DNA from: Extensimonas vulgaris | GTDB lineage: Bacteria > Pseudomonadota > Gammaproteobacteria > Burkholderiales > Burkholderiaceae_C | Assembly: GCF_003337425.1 (NCBI RefSeq) | Contig: NZ_QPJU01000009.1 | Span: 1-64,000, forward strand | Reading direction: 5' to 3' | DNA length: 64,000 nucleotides | Shown: positions 19,574 to 30,407 of the stretch, piece after piece | Numbering within the stretch: position 1 is the first letter of the stretch | How the letters are laid out: every line of letters starts with the position of its first letter | The notes under the pieces: model-generated | What the model was told of the DNA's origin: nothing | Database searches by the model: none | What the model saw: only the letters and a program-made list of their open reading frames with translations | Translations under genes and position numbers: made by a program

Positions 19574-20872
19574 TCAGGCAGCGCTCGCGCCGCCCGTGTC
19601 GGCGGGCCGATGTGTCTGCTCGGGCGGCGCTTGGCCATGCTCTGGCAGCACGAAGGGCGGGGCGCCTTCGAACATCGGGCGCGCGAACAAATAGCCCTGG
19701 AACAGGCGCACGCCCTGGTCGCGGAACCAGGCGTATTCGTCCAGCGTTTCCACGCCTTCGACGATCAGGTCTATGCCGAGGTCTACGCACACTTGCACGA
19801 TCGCGCGTGCGATCGCCTGGCGGGGGCCGTGGGCGGCGATGCCGCGCACGAGCAGCATGTCGAGCTTGACGATGTCGGGCTGAAACTCGGAGAGCAGATT
19901 CAAACCCGAATAGCCTGCGCCGAAGTCGTCGATGGCAAAGCGTATGCCCGCGCCGTGGTAGGCATCGACCGTACGGCGAAAGTGCGCGAGGTCGCGGATG
20001 GCTTCGCTCTCGGTGGCCTCGATCACGATGCGCTCCAGCGCGAATGCGTGGCGGCGCGCGGCTGCGAGCGTGGAGTCCAGCCCCACGACCGGGTCGAGCA
20101 CGGCGTTGGGCAGGATGTTGATGTTGAGGGTGCCGGGCAGCCCGATGCGCGCGGCGACGGCGATCGCCTGGGCGCGGCAGGCGGCATCGAAGGCAGCGAG
20201 GTCGGGTGCGCTGTGGCGCGCGATCACTTCGCTGGCGGGCTCGCCGTGCAAGCCACGCACCAGGGCTTCGTGCGCATAGACGCGGCGCGCCAGCACATCG
20301 ACGATGGGCTGAAAGGCGAAAGAAAAATCCACGGCCTCGCCTGCGCCGTTGCCCGGCGCTTGCGGTGCCTTGTCAAGCGCTCGCGGCGCTGGTGCAGCAA
20401 GCGAGGAAGCGGGCGCTGGCTGCGGGGGCATGCCTTGCAGCTGGCTGCGCCAGCGGCCCTTGGCAAAGGCTTCGAGCAGCTTGCGTGCGCGCCCCGCAGG
20501 AAGTTGTGCGAGTGTGTGGCCTTGGGAGAAGAAGTCACCCATCCCTTCGATCTGGTCGAGTTCGAAGGCTTCGAGCTGCGAGAAGCCCATGGCCCAATCG
20601 GCAAAAGCGCGCTGCGGAATCGATTCCTGGATGATGCGCGTCACACGCTGGTGGCGCGGATCGGCGGCAATTTTTGCAAAAAGTTGTTCCAGCGTCGCTT
20701 CGGGCCCTTCCAAAACCTGAAAGAAGCTCCCATTTGCATAAAGTAGCATGCCCGTGATGCCGCGGGCCGCGTTGTTGCGCTCTACTTTGGCGTGCAAATC
20801 TTGCAGCTCCTGCCGCGAGAGAGGGCGCGTAGCCGCGCTGCTGTAGATCAGGTGTGCGAGAGTGTTTGGCAT
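19574..20872 (-). CDS. BLUF-EAL blue-light-regulated cyclic-di-GMP phosphodiesterase
   Basis: A 432-residue photoreceptor. Residues 1-100 are a BLUF domain binding FAD, with the key photocycle residues Y10, N34, Q52, W93 and M95 at the same spacings as in AppA. After a Pro/Ala linker (about 150-175), an EAL domain carries all the usual catalytic motifs: HEALVRG, LNINILP, IVIEATES, FAIDDFGAGYSG, DIVKLDM, IVEGVET and FQGYLFARP. It should hydrolyse c-di-GMP in response to blue light, affecting motility or biofilm. Architecture resembles BlrP1 and YcgF. No cotranscribed partner is evident. Confidence 0.92.
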   Translation of the reverse strand: MPNTLAHLIYSSAATRPLSRQELQDLHAKVERNNAARGITGMLLYANGSFFQVLEGPEATLEQLFAKIAADPRHQRVTRIIQESIPQRAFADWAMGFSQLEAFELDQIEGMGDFFSQGHTLAQLPAGRARKLLEAFAKGRWRSQLQGMPPQPAPASSLAAPAPRALDKAPQAPGNGAGEAVDFSFAFQPIVDVLARRVYAHEALVRGLHGEPASEVIARHSAPDLAAFDAACRAQAIAVAARIGLPGTLNINILPNAVLDPVVGLDSTLAAARRHAFALERIVIEATESEAIRDLAHFRRTVDAYHGAGIRFAIDDFGAGYSGLNLLSEFQPDIVKLDMLLVRGIAAHGPRQAIARAIVQVCVDLGIDLIVEGVETLDEYAWFRDQGVRLFQGYLFARPMFEGAPPFVLPEHGQAPPEQTHRPADTGGASAA

Positions 20873-21007
20873 AGGAGTTGGCGCAGGCTTGGCGCATTAT
20901 GCTGGCGGGGTTCACCACAATTCGGTGGCTGGCGCGGCGGCGCTGTGCCTTGCGTGGGTGGGGTGTGAGTTTGTATCTATTCGTCAATCCGTTCAAGGAG
21001 AGTGGGC

Positions 21008-21835
21008 ATGTCTGAAAGCGAAACATCCGCAGGCCTGCGCTGGCGCCTGGAGGAACTCGATTTTTCTGCCATAGACGCATCCAAGGTGCAGGGGAGTGAC
21101 GAGATCTTTCTGCTCGTGTGCAGCGCTTCGTTCGTCGAGAGCGGCGCGGACACTTATGCGCAAAACCTCGTCGATTATTTCGCCGGCGACGCCGAGGCCG
21201 GGGGGTGGTTGGGCGCACACTGGATGGCCGAAGAGTTGCAGCATGGCCGGGCGCTCAAGGCATATGTGCAGCATGTCTGGCCCGACTTCGACTGGGAGGG
21301 GGCCTATGCCGACTTTTTTGCCGAATACTCCAAAATTTGCACCACCGATGAACTCGAGCCCACGCGCGGACAGGAGATGGTGGCGCGCTGCATCGTCGAG
21401 ATGGGCACGACCACCTACTACCAGGCGCTGCACGCCGTGAGCGACGAGCCCGTGCTGCGCGACCTGTGCTGGCGCATACGCACCGACGAGGTGCAGCATT
21501 ACAAGCACTTCTATCACTACTTTTTGAATTACCGCGAACGCGAACATTTGCGCCGCCCGCAAGTGCTCGCCACGCTGTGGCGCCGTGCGGCCGAGCTGCG
21601 CCAGAGCGACGCCGACATCGCCTTGCGCCATGCCTGGAACTGGCGTTTTCGGGGACGGGCCGATGCTCCTGCCTATGAGGAGGTCAGTCAGCGCCTGTTT
21701 GCCTTGATGCGCGGGCAATATCCTCTGGACCTGGCCTTGCGCATGGCGCTCAAGCCTTTGCGGCTACCGGCATGGCTGGAGCACGGCGTGGAGCGCCCTC
21801 TGGGGCTGGTGGCGCGCTGGGCGTTGCTGCATTGA
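21008..21835 (+). CDS. Ferritin-like di-iron protein
   Basis: A 275-residue, mostly helical protein of the ferritin-like superfamily. Two ExxH iron-binding motifs are visible (EELQHGR near residue 77 and DEVQHYKH near residue 160), together with other carboxylates (EMGTTTYYQALH). This resembles the small di-iron family related to acyl-ACP desaturases and rubrerythrins; the substrate is unknown. The start at 21008 has AAGGAG at good spacing; a GTG two codons earlier is less likely. Divergently transcribed from the BLUF-EAL gene. Confidence 0.75.
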   Translation: MSESETSAGLRWRLEELDFSAIDASKVQGSDEIFLLVCSASFVESGADTYAQNLVDYFAGDAEAGGWLGAHWMAEELQHGRALKAYVQHVWPDFDWEGAYADFFAEYSKICTTDELEPTRGQEMVARCIVEMGTTTYYQALHAVSDEPVLRDLCWRIRTDEVQHYKHFYHYFLNYREREHLRRPQVLATLWRRAAELRQSDADIALRHAWNWRFRGRADAPAYEEVSQRLFALMRGQYPLDLALRMALKPLRLPAWLEHGVERPLGLVARWALLH

Positions 21836-21852
21836 GCTATCGTTCCGATAGC
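21836..21852. terminator. Hairpin after the ferritin-like gene
   Basis: A perfect 7-bp hairpin GCTATCG-ttc-CGATAGC begins on the base after the stop codon. A weak T run follows only later. It also resembles one arm of the dispersed palindromic repeat (followed by CGTGCTTGCAA). It may serve as a bidirectional end signal between convergent genes. Confidence 0.45.
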
Positions 21853-21888
21853 TTCCCGTGCTTGCAATACCTTGACTGCAGCCCGTTT

Positions 21889-23181
21889 TTATTTGAAATT
21901 TGCAGGCGACAGCAAAAAATCCACGTGCTGTTGCGGGCGGCCCGGTAGCGTGAGCTGGCTCACGGGCGCCGGGCTTTGCGCAATCCGCTTGCCGCGGCGG
22001 TACACCGCGAGGCGTGCCGCGCGCAATCGGATGGCTTCGGCGGGCTCGCGCGCATGCAGCAGCACGAAATCGGCGTGGCAGCCTGGCTGCAGGCCGTAGC
22101 CCTCCAGCCCCAGCAGCCGCGCGGGCTGCGTGGTCACGGCCTCGAAGCAGGCGCGCATGGCGCTCTGGCTGGTCATCTGCGCCACGTGCAGTCCCATGTG
22201 CGCGACCTCGAGCATGTCGCCGCTGCCCAGGCCATACCAGGGGTCGAGCACGCAGTCCTGCCCGAAGGCCACCGTGAGGCCCGCGGCCAGCAGCTCGGGC
22301 ACGCGCGTCATGCCGCGGCGCCTGGGGTAGCTGTCGTGGCGGCCTTGCAGGGTGATGTTGATGAGTGGATTCGCGACCACGCCGAGCTGTGCTTCGGCCA
22401 TGAGCGGGATCAGCTTGCTCACGTAGTAGTTGTCCATGCTGTGCATGGAAGTCAGGTGCGAGCCCGTCACGCGCCCCTGCAGGCCCAGGCGCTGCGCCTC
22501 AAAGGCCAGGGTTTCGACGTGGCGTGAGTGCGGGTCGTCGCTCTCGTCGCAGTGCATGTCCACACGCTTGCCCGCTTCGGCCGCGATCTCGCAGAGGATG
22601 CGCACGCTCTGCGCGCCCTCGGCCATGGTGCGCTCGAAATGCGGGATGCCGCCGACCACGTCCACGCCCAGCGCCAGTGCGCGTTTCAGGCTGTCGAGCG
22701 CGCCCGCCCGGCGCAGCACGCCGTCCTGCGGAAACGCGACGAGCTGCAGGTCGAGGTAGGGCGCCACGCGCCGCTTCACCTCGAGCAGCGCGTGCACGGG
22801 CAGCAGGCTCGGGTCGCTGGTATCGACATGCGAGCGGATGGCGAGCAGGCCGCGCGCGACGGCCCAGTCGCAGTAGCGCAGCGCGCGCTCGACGATGGCC
22901 TCGTGCGTGAGCGTGGGCTTGAGCTCGCCCCACAGCGCGATGCCTTCGAGCAGGGTGCCGCTTGCATTCACGCGCGGCTGGCCGTAGCTCAGCGCCGAGT
23001 CGAGGTGGAAATGCGCATCGACGAAGGGCGGGCTGAGCAGCAGGCCGGCTGCATCCAGCGTCTCGTGCGCGGGCGCCTGCAGGCCTTCGGTGACTTCGGT
23101 GATGCGGCCATCCTGCACGGCGATGGACATGTTGCAGCGGCCGTCGGGCAGGCTGGCGTGGGTGATGAGCAGGTCGAGCAT
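21889..23181 (-). CDS. codA: Amidohydrolase, cytosine deaminase-like
   Basis: A 430-residue metal-dependent deaminase of the amidohydrolase superfamily that would convert cytosine to uracil. Metal and catalytic motifs are visible: FVDAHFHLD (HxH) near residue 58, RSHVDTSDPSLLP, MHCDESDD (His and the general-acid Glu region), SHLTSMHSM and GQDCVLDPWY. The start at 23181 (MLDLLITHASLPDG) is standard. It ends a minus-strand run that includes an ABC importer of the BMP type and uracil phosphoribosyltransferase, which supports a role in pyrimidine base salvage. Related deaminases act on other bases, so the exact substrate remains inferred. Confidence 0.82.
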   Translation of the reverse strand: MLDLLITHASLPDGRCNMSIAVQDGRITEVTEGLQAPAHETLDAAGLLLSPPFVDAHFHLDSALSYGQPRVNASGTLLEGIALWGELKPTLTHEAIVERALRYCDWAVARGLLAIRSHVDTSDPSLLPVHALLEVKRRVAPYLDLQLVAFPQDGVLRRAGALDSLKRALALGVDVVGGIPHFERTMAEGAQSVRILCEIAAEAGKRVDMHCDESDDPHSRHVETLAFEAQRLGLQGRVTGSHLTSMHSMDNYYVSKLIPLMAEAQLGVVANPLINITLQGRHDSYPRRRGMTRVPELLAAGLTVAFGQDCVLDPWYGLGSGDMLEVAHMGLHVAQMTSQSAMRACFEAVTTQPARLLGLEGYGLQPGCHADFVLLHAREPAEAIRLRAARLAVYRRGKRIAQSPAPVSQLTLPGRPQQHVDFLLSPANFK

Positions 23182-23233
23182 GGGCGGGCACGTGGATGGC
23201 GTGAATGACGGAAGCAGGAAGATTCCCGGGCCC

Positions 23234-23872
23234 TCAGCTGGCGTGCTTGCGGTAGCTGGCCAGCAGCGCCGCCAATGCCGCCATGGCGACGGCACAACTG
23301 CGGTGCAGGTAGCGCAGGCCGAGGGGCGAGAGCCAGCGCACTGCCTGGCGGCCCGCGACCGCGTAAGCCGTCATCACCAGGGCATCGATACCGATGAACA
23401 AGGCGCCGAGCAGAGCGTATTGGGGGCTCTGTGGCAGCGCCGGATCGATGAACTCCGGCAGGAACGCGGCAAAAAACAGCAGGGCCTTGGGATTGGAAAG
23501 CGCCACGCCCAGGCTGCGCACAAAGGCTGCGCGGCCCTGCATTCGCTGGCTCGGCGCGTGCGCCAGCAGCTCTTGCACATTCAGTGGCGGGCTGCGCCAG
23601 ATTTGCACCGCAAGCCACAGCAGGTAGAGCACGCCCGCCATGCGCAGTCCGTCGAACAGCAGCGCAGACGCCGCCAGCAGCGAGCCCAGCCCCACGGCGA
23701 CCACGGCAATCACCAGGGCGCTGCCTAAACAGGCGCCGGCCGTGCCCCAGCCCGCCCGCCGCATGCCGCCCGCCATGCCGTTGGAGAGTGCCAACAGCAT
23801 GGTGGGGCCGGGAATCACGGCCAGCGCCAGCGAGGCCGTGGCAAAGAGCACCAGGGTTTCGAAGGCGGGCAT
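23234..23872 (-). CDS. LysE/RhtB family exporter
   Basis: A 212-residue inner-membrane exporter with about six hydrophobic spans. The LysE-family signature IPGPTMLLALSNGMAGGMRRA is present near residues 20-40, and GVALSNPKALLFFAAFLPEFI near residue 125. Family members export amino acids such as homoserine, threonine or lysine. Its start lies two bases from the stop of the ABC permease gene, so it is in the nucleobase operon. This context raises the possibility of a purine or pyrimidine-related substrate. Confidence 0.87.
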   Translation of the reverse strand: MPAFETLVLFATASLALAVIPGPTMLLALSNGMAGGMRRAGWGTAGACLGSALVIAVVAVGLGSLLAASALLFDGLRMAGVLYLLWLAVQIWRSPPLNVQELLAHAPSQRMQGRAAFVRSLGVALSNPKALLFFAAFLPEFIDPALPQSPQYALLGALFIGIDALVMTAYAVAGRQAVRWLSPLGLRYLHRSCAVAMAALAALLASYRKHAS

Positions 23873-23874
23873 GG

Positions 23875-24798
23875 TCAGCGTTCTCCTTTGCGGTAGGGCT
23901 TCATCAGCGCCTGCGGGTAGGCGGCCTTGCGCGCCACCAGCACCAGCGCGAGGATGGACAGCAGGTAGGGCAGCATCAGGTACACCTGATAGGGCAGCCA
24001 GGCGTCGCCCGATTGTTGCAGGCGCAGCTGCAGTGCATCGAAAAAGGCGAAGAGCAGCGCGCCCGCCAGCGCCTTGCCGGGGCGCCACGAGGCGAACACC
24101 ACCAGCGCCACGCAGATCCAGCCACGGCCGTTGACCATGTTGAAGAAAAACGTGTTGAAAGCCGAGAGCGTGAGAAAGGCGCCGGCCACGCCCATCAGCG
24201 CCGAGCCGGCGACCACGGCGCCCGTGCGCAGCGTGGCGACCGGGATGCCCTGGCTCTCCACGGCCTGGGGGTTTTCGCCCGCCATGCGCAGCGCGAGGCC
24301 CAGCGGCGTGCGCGCCAGCAGCCAGGCGAGCGCGGGCACGAGCAGCAGCGCGAGCAGGGTCAGCGGCGTTTGCGCCTGCAGCACCGGCACGCCGAGCCAG
24401 GCCATAGGGGCGAAGGGCTCTATGGTGGGCGGGGTGCTCACCTTGGGGAAGCTGACGCGGTAGCCGTAATAGCTGAGCGCCGTGGCAAACAGAGTGATGC
24501 CCAGGCCCGAGACATGCTGCGACAGTGCCAGCCAGACCGTGAGCATGGCGTGCAGCAGCCCGAACGCGGCGCCCGTGAGCGCGGCCACGGCCACGCCCGC
24601 CCACAGGCCATGGCCTGCATAGACCGTGAGCCAGCCCGCAAAAGCGCCCGCGACCATGATGCCTTCTATGCCCAGGTGCAGCACGCCGCTGCGCTCGCAC
24701 AGCAGCACGCCCAGCGTGCCCAGGATCAGCGGCGTGGCCACGCGCAGCACGGCGCCCCAGAACGCCAGGTTGGAGAGGATGTCCAGCCATGCGGTCAT
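23875..24798 (-). CDS. ABC transporter permease, nucleoside/nucleobase (BMP type, second subunit)
   Basis: A 307-residue membrane permease of the COG1079 type that pairs with the other permease of this cluster to form the translocation channel of a nucleoside or nucleobase importer. Typical segments are LRVATPLILGTLGVLLCERS, GVLHLGIEGIMVAGAFAGWL and MAGENPQAVESQGIPVATLR, the last being the coupling helix region. The start at 24798 (MTAWLDILSNLAFWG) is preferred to a GTG three codons earlier. A palindromic repeat separates it from the other permease gene. Confidence 0.88.
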   Translation of the reverse strand: MTAWLDILSNLAFWGAVLRVATPLILGTLGVLLCERSGVLHLGIEGIMVAGAFAGWLTVYAGHGLWAGVAVAALTGAAFGLLHAMLTVWLALSQHVSGLGITLFATALSYYGYRVSFPKVSTPPTIEPFAPMAWLGVPVLQAQTPLTLLALLLVPALAWLLARTPLGLALRMAGENPQAVESQGIPVATLRTGAVVAGSALMGVAGAFLTLSAFNTFFFNMVNGRGWICVALVVFASWRPGKALAGALLFAFFDALQLRLQQSGDAWLPYQVYLMLPYLLSILALVLVARKAAYPQALMKPYRKGER

Positions 24799-24828
24799 GC
24801 GCGGCACTCCGACGTGCCGGATGCTTTC

Positions 24829-24874
24829 ACATTGATAGCTGCTTGCGCTTTATGGGAGCGCACTTGAAGCCAAT
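24829..24874. repeat. Dispersed palindromic repeat copy between the two permease genes
   Basis: Contains TTGATAGCTGCTTGCGCTTTATGGGAGCGCACTTGA in two halves; AGCTGCTTGCGCTT at 24838-24851 is identical to the module at 35095-35108 and the complement of that in nadE. It lies inside an operon. Confidence 0.65.
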
Positions 24875-24892
24875 TTGTCATGTAACTCGAAG

Positions 24893-25950
24893 TCATTTCC
24901 AACGCACCCGGTATTGTGTGAGCAGCGTGGCCACGAGCACCGCGAGCAGGGACGTGGCGACGATCACGTCGGCGATGTAGGTCGGCACGCCCAGGGCGCG
25001 CCCCATGCTGTCGGCGCCGACCAGCGTGGCCGCCACGAAAACGCCCGCCGCGATCACGCCGAGCGGATGCAATCCGGCCAGCATGGCAATCACGATGCCG
25101 CTGTAGCCGTAGCCGGGCGACATGTCCAGCGTCACGTAGCCCGTGCGTCCGGCGACTTCGATGGCGCCCGCAAGGCCTGCCAGAGCGCCCGAGAGCAGCG
25201 CGACCCACACCAGCGTGCGCGTCACGGGCACACCCGCGAATGCGGCGGCGCGCGCGTTTGCGCCCGTGGCGCGCAGGTCGAACCCGGGCAGCGTGCGCGC
25301 CAGCAGCAGCCACAGCAGCACGGCCAGCGCCAGCGCCCAGAGCAGGCCCGTGTGCAGGCGCGTCTGCGGCACCAGGCGCGCGAGCTCCAGGCCGTCCTGC
25401 AGCGTCACGCTCTGCGGCCAGCCGAGCGCGAGCGGGTCTTTCATGGGGCCGTCGAGCAGGGCCGAGACGAGCAGCAGCACGATGAAGTTGAGCAGCAGCG
25501 TGGTCACCACCTCATCGACGCCCAGGCGCGTTTTGAGCAGCGCCGGGCCCAGCAGCAGCAGGGCCCCGGCCAGCGCTGCGGCCAGCATCATGAGCGGAAA
25601 CAGCAGCCATGCGGGCGCGGCAAAACCGGTGCCGCCATGCAGACCGCCCACGGCCACGCACGCCAGCGCGCCGGCGTAGAACTGGCCTTCCGCGCCGATG
25701 TTGAACAGGCGCGCGCGAAACGCCACCGCGGTGCAAAGGCCCGTGAGGATCAGCGGCGTGGCGCGCGTCAGCGTTTCCGTGAGCGCGAACACCGAGCCGA
25801 ACGCGCCCTGCAGCAGCAGCACGTAGCTGCGCCCCACGGGTGCGCCGGCCCAGCGCAGCAGCAGCGCGCACACGAGCAGCGTGAAGACGACGGCGCCCAC
25901 GGGCGCAGCCACGTAGGCTGCGGGGGCGACGGCATGGCGTTTTTCGAGTC

Positions 25951-25954
<4 letters not shown>
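24893..25954 (-). CDS. ABC transporter permease, nucleoside/nucleobase (BMP type, first subunit)
   Basis: A 353-residue permease of the COG4603 type. It shows many membrane spans and the conserved blocks TLTRATPLILTGLCTAVAFR, ARLFNIGAEGQFYAGAL, RLGVDEVVTTLLLNFI and LRATGANARAAAFAGVPV, the last being the ATPase-coupling segment. Its start codon overlaps the end of the ATPase gene by 4 bp, implying coupled translation. With the ATPase, second permease and lipoprotein-like binding protein it forms a complete importer. Confidence 0.9.
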
Positions 25955-27573
<1,619 letters not shown>

Positions 27574-27589
27574 GCCGTGTGTGCCGTGC

Positions 27590-28678
27590 TCATTTGACCG
27601 TGGAGCGCGGCGCGCTGTCGTCGATCTTCACGGTGAACTTGCCGGCGCGGATCTCGGCCTCGCGTGCGCGCACCTTGGCCATGAGCTCGGGCGGAACTTT
27701 CTTCTCGAAGGTGCCCAGCGGCGCGAGCGAGGAGCCGCCGTACTTCATCATCGAATAGGGGCCGTAGTCTTCGGCACTGAACTTGCCTTCTTTGACGCGC
27801 TGGATCGCACGGTCTATGGTCGGCTCCATGTGCCACAGCGCCGAGGCGACCACGGTGTCGGGGTACTGCTCTTGCGTGTTGATGACGTTGCCAATCGCGA
27901 GCTTGCCCTTTTCCTTGGCCGCGTCGCTCACGCCGAAGCGCTCGGCGTAGAGCACGTCGGCGCCCTTGTCGATCATGGCAAAGGTGGCTTCCTTGGCCTT
28001 GGGCGGATCGAACCAGCTGTTGATGAAGCTGACCATGAATTCGACCTTGGGGTTGACTTCGCGTGCACCGGCCATGAAGGCGTTCATCAGGCGGTTCACC
28101 TCGGGGATCGGAAAGCCGCCGACCATGCCGATCTTGTTCGTCTTGGTCATGCCGCCGGCGATCATGCCCGTGAGGTAGGAGGGCTCCTGGATGTAGTTGT
28201 CGAACACGCTGAAGTTGGGCGCCTGCGGCTTGCCCGAAGAGCCCGCGAGAAAGGCGACCTTGGGAAAGTCCTTGGCGACCTTGCGCGCCGCAGCTTCCAC
28301 GCCGAACACCTCGCCCACGATGAGCTGGCTGCCGCCCGTGGCGTATTCGCGCATCACGCGCTCGTAGTCGGCATTGGCCACGCTCTCGCTCGACTTGTAT
28401 TCGATCTCGCCGCGTGACTCTGCGGCCTTCAGCGCCTTGTGGATGCGGCTGACCCATTGCTGCTCGTATGGCACGGTGTAAATGGCCGCGACCTTGAGCT
28501 TGGGTTGCGCCGTCTGTGCCGTCGCTGGCGCTGGGGCCAGGCCCAGCGTGGCTGCTGCGCTCAGGGCCAGGCCGAGCAGGCTGGCACCAAAGCCGCGGCG
28601 TGTGGGGTGCGCGGGGCTGGCGCAGCGCTTGGTTTGGGCCTCAAGGGTGGTGTGGGAGGCGTTGGAACGATCGGTCAT
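27590..28678 (-). CDS. BMP family ABC transporter substrate-binding protein
   Basis: A 362-residue periplasmic binding protein of the BMP (PnrA-like) family. The N terminus carries a twin-arginine type signal (TRRGFGASLLGLALSAAATLG, ending ...ATAQ), so export may be through the Tat pathway. The mature part starts LKVAAIYTVPYEQQWVSRIHKAL. It is followed by its ATPase and two permeases. The start at 28678 has GAGGAAG upstream. Characterised relatives bind purine nucleosides. Its position between upp and a cytosine deaminase suggests nucleobases such as uracil or cytosine, as an inference. Confidence 0.88.
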   Translation of the reverse strand: MTDRSNASHTTLEAQTKRCASPAHPTRRGFGASLLGLALSAAATLGLAPAPATAQTAQPKLKVAAIYTVPYEQQWVSRIHKALKAAESRGEIEYKSSESVANADYERVMREYATGGSQLIVGEVFGVEAAARKVAKDFPKVAFLAGSSGKPQAPNFSVFDNYIQEPSYLTGMIAGGMTKTNKIGMVGGFPIPEVNRLMNAFMAGAREVNPKVEFMVSFINSWFDPPKAKEATFAMIDKGADVLYAERFGVSDAAKEKGKLAIGNVINTQEQYPDTVVASALWHMEPTIDRAIQRVKEGKFSAEDYGPYSMMKYGGSSLAPLGTFEKKVPPELMAKVRAREAEIRAGKFTVKIDDSAPRSTVK

Positions 28679-28784
28679 GGTGCTTCCTCGTGCAAAAGGG
28701 TGGGAACGATGGCAGGATGAAACAACGAAGGGTAAGCAAGATGCGTGCCCAAGTGGCGCGCTTGTTTGCGTCTTTGTGTCGGCC

Positions 28785-29420
<636 letters not shown>

Positions 29421-29473
29421 GGTGGTAGGCGCAAGGGAAAGATGGATGGCCGGATTTTGGATCAAAAACGGCC

Positions 29474-29513
29474 TTAGAGCTCATGCATCAAGCGCTGGTA
29501 GCTACTGTTTTGA
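29474..29513. repeat. Dispersed palindromic repeat copy, upstream of upp
   Basis: Contains AGAGCTCATGCATCAAGCGC followed by TGGTAGCTACTGTTTTGAT. The right half CAAGCGCTGGTAGCTA matches the copy at 48365-48380. It separates upp from the enoyl-CoA hydratase gene. Confidence 0.65.
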
Positions 29514-29521
29514 TAATCTTG

Positions 29522-30364
29522 TCAGCAGGCATCGCCAAAGCGCCGCAGCGGGGCCAGGGGTGGGAAGTCCGCAGCGCTTTTTTGCTTCATCGCGCTGATC
29601 GCCTTTTGCACGTTGGCGGTGCTCCATACGGCGCCTTGCAGCCAGCCCATCTGGCGCAGGCTGTCTTCGACGGAGTGGTCGCGCGCGTAGTTCAGCGCCT
29701 GTTTGCTGCCCCAGACGGCCACGGGCGCTTTGCTCGCGATTTCGCGTGCGCACTGCAGCGCGCCAGCGACCAGCGCCTCGTGGCTGTCGAACACCTCGTT
29801 GACCAGGCCGCAGGCCAGCGCGCGCTGGGCGCTCAGGCGCCGGCCGGTGTAGGCGAGCTCCTTGGCCATGCCCATGGGGATGAGCTTGGGCAGGCGCTGC
29901 AGCGTGCCCACGTCGGCCACCATGCCGATGTTGATCTCCTGCACGCAAAAGAAGGCGTCGGCGCTCGCGTAGCGTATGCAGGCCGCGGTGACCATGTCCA
30001 CCGCGCCGCCGATGCAGCCGCCGTGGATCGCGGCGATCACGGGGATGCGCAGGTTTTCGAGCCGCGTGAAGGTGGCCTGCAGGTCGCCCAGCAGATCGAA
30101 GATGGCGGCGCGGCCCTCGGGGGTGGCGTCGTCCATGGCGATCGCGCCGCCGAACACGTCGAGCGCCATGCCGGCCGAAAAATGCTTGCCGGTGCTCGAG
30201 ATCACCAGCGCGCGCGCCGCGTTGCCGTGGTGCAGTTCGGTGAGCACGGCATCGAGCTCGCGCCAAAACACCGGGCCCATGGTGTTCATGGCCTCGGGGC
30301 GGTTGAGCACGAGGTGTGCGACATGGGCGTCGATCTGGAGGGTAAAGCAGCTCAGGTGGGACAT
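29522..30364 (-). CDS. Enoyl-CoA hydratase/isomerase (crotonase family)
   Basis: A 280-residue crotonase-fold protein. The oxyanion-hole segments are visible (SSTGKHFSAGMALDVFGG and AAIHGGCIGGAVDMVTAACI), and the position of the second catalytic acid is filled in VQEINIGMVADVGTLQRLP, a pattern close to delta(3,5)-delta(2,4)-dienoyl-CoA isomerases (ECH1-type), with the Asp of MVADVG. It acts on fatty acyl-CoA during beta-oxidation. It stands alone between upp and the HerA-like gene. Confidence 0.87.
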   Translation of the reverse strand: MSHLSCFTLQIDAHVAHLVLNRPEAMNTMGPVFWRELDAVLTELHHGNAARALVISSTGKHFSAGMALDVFGGAIAMDDATPEGRAAIFDLLGDLQATFTRLENLRIPVIAAIHGGCIGGAVDMVTAACIRYASADAFFCVQEINIGMVADVGTLQRLPKLIPMGMAKELAYTGRRLSAQRALACGLVNEVFDSHEALVAGALQCAREIASKAPVAVWGSKQALNYARDHSVEDSLRQMGWLQGAVWSTANVQKAISAMKQKSAADFPPLAPLRRFGDAC

Positions 30365-30407
30365 GCAGGGGCTCCGTGAGAAAAATCAGGGGAATCAGAA
30401 GGGGGCA

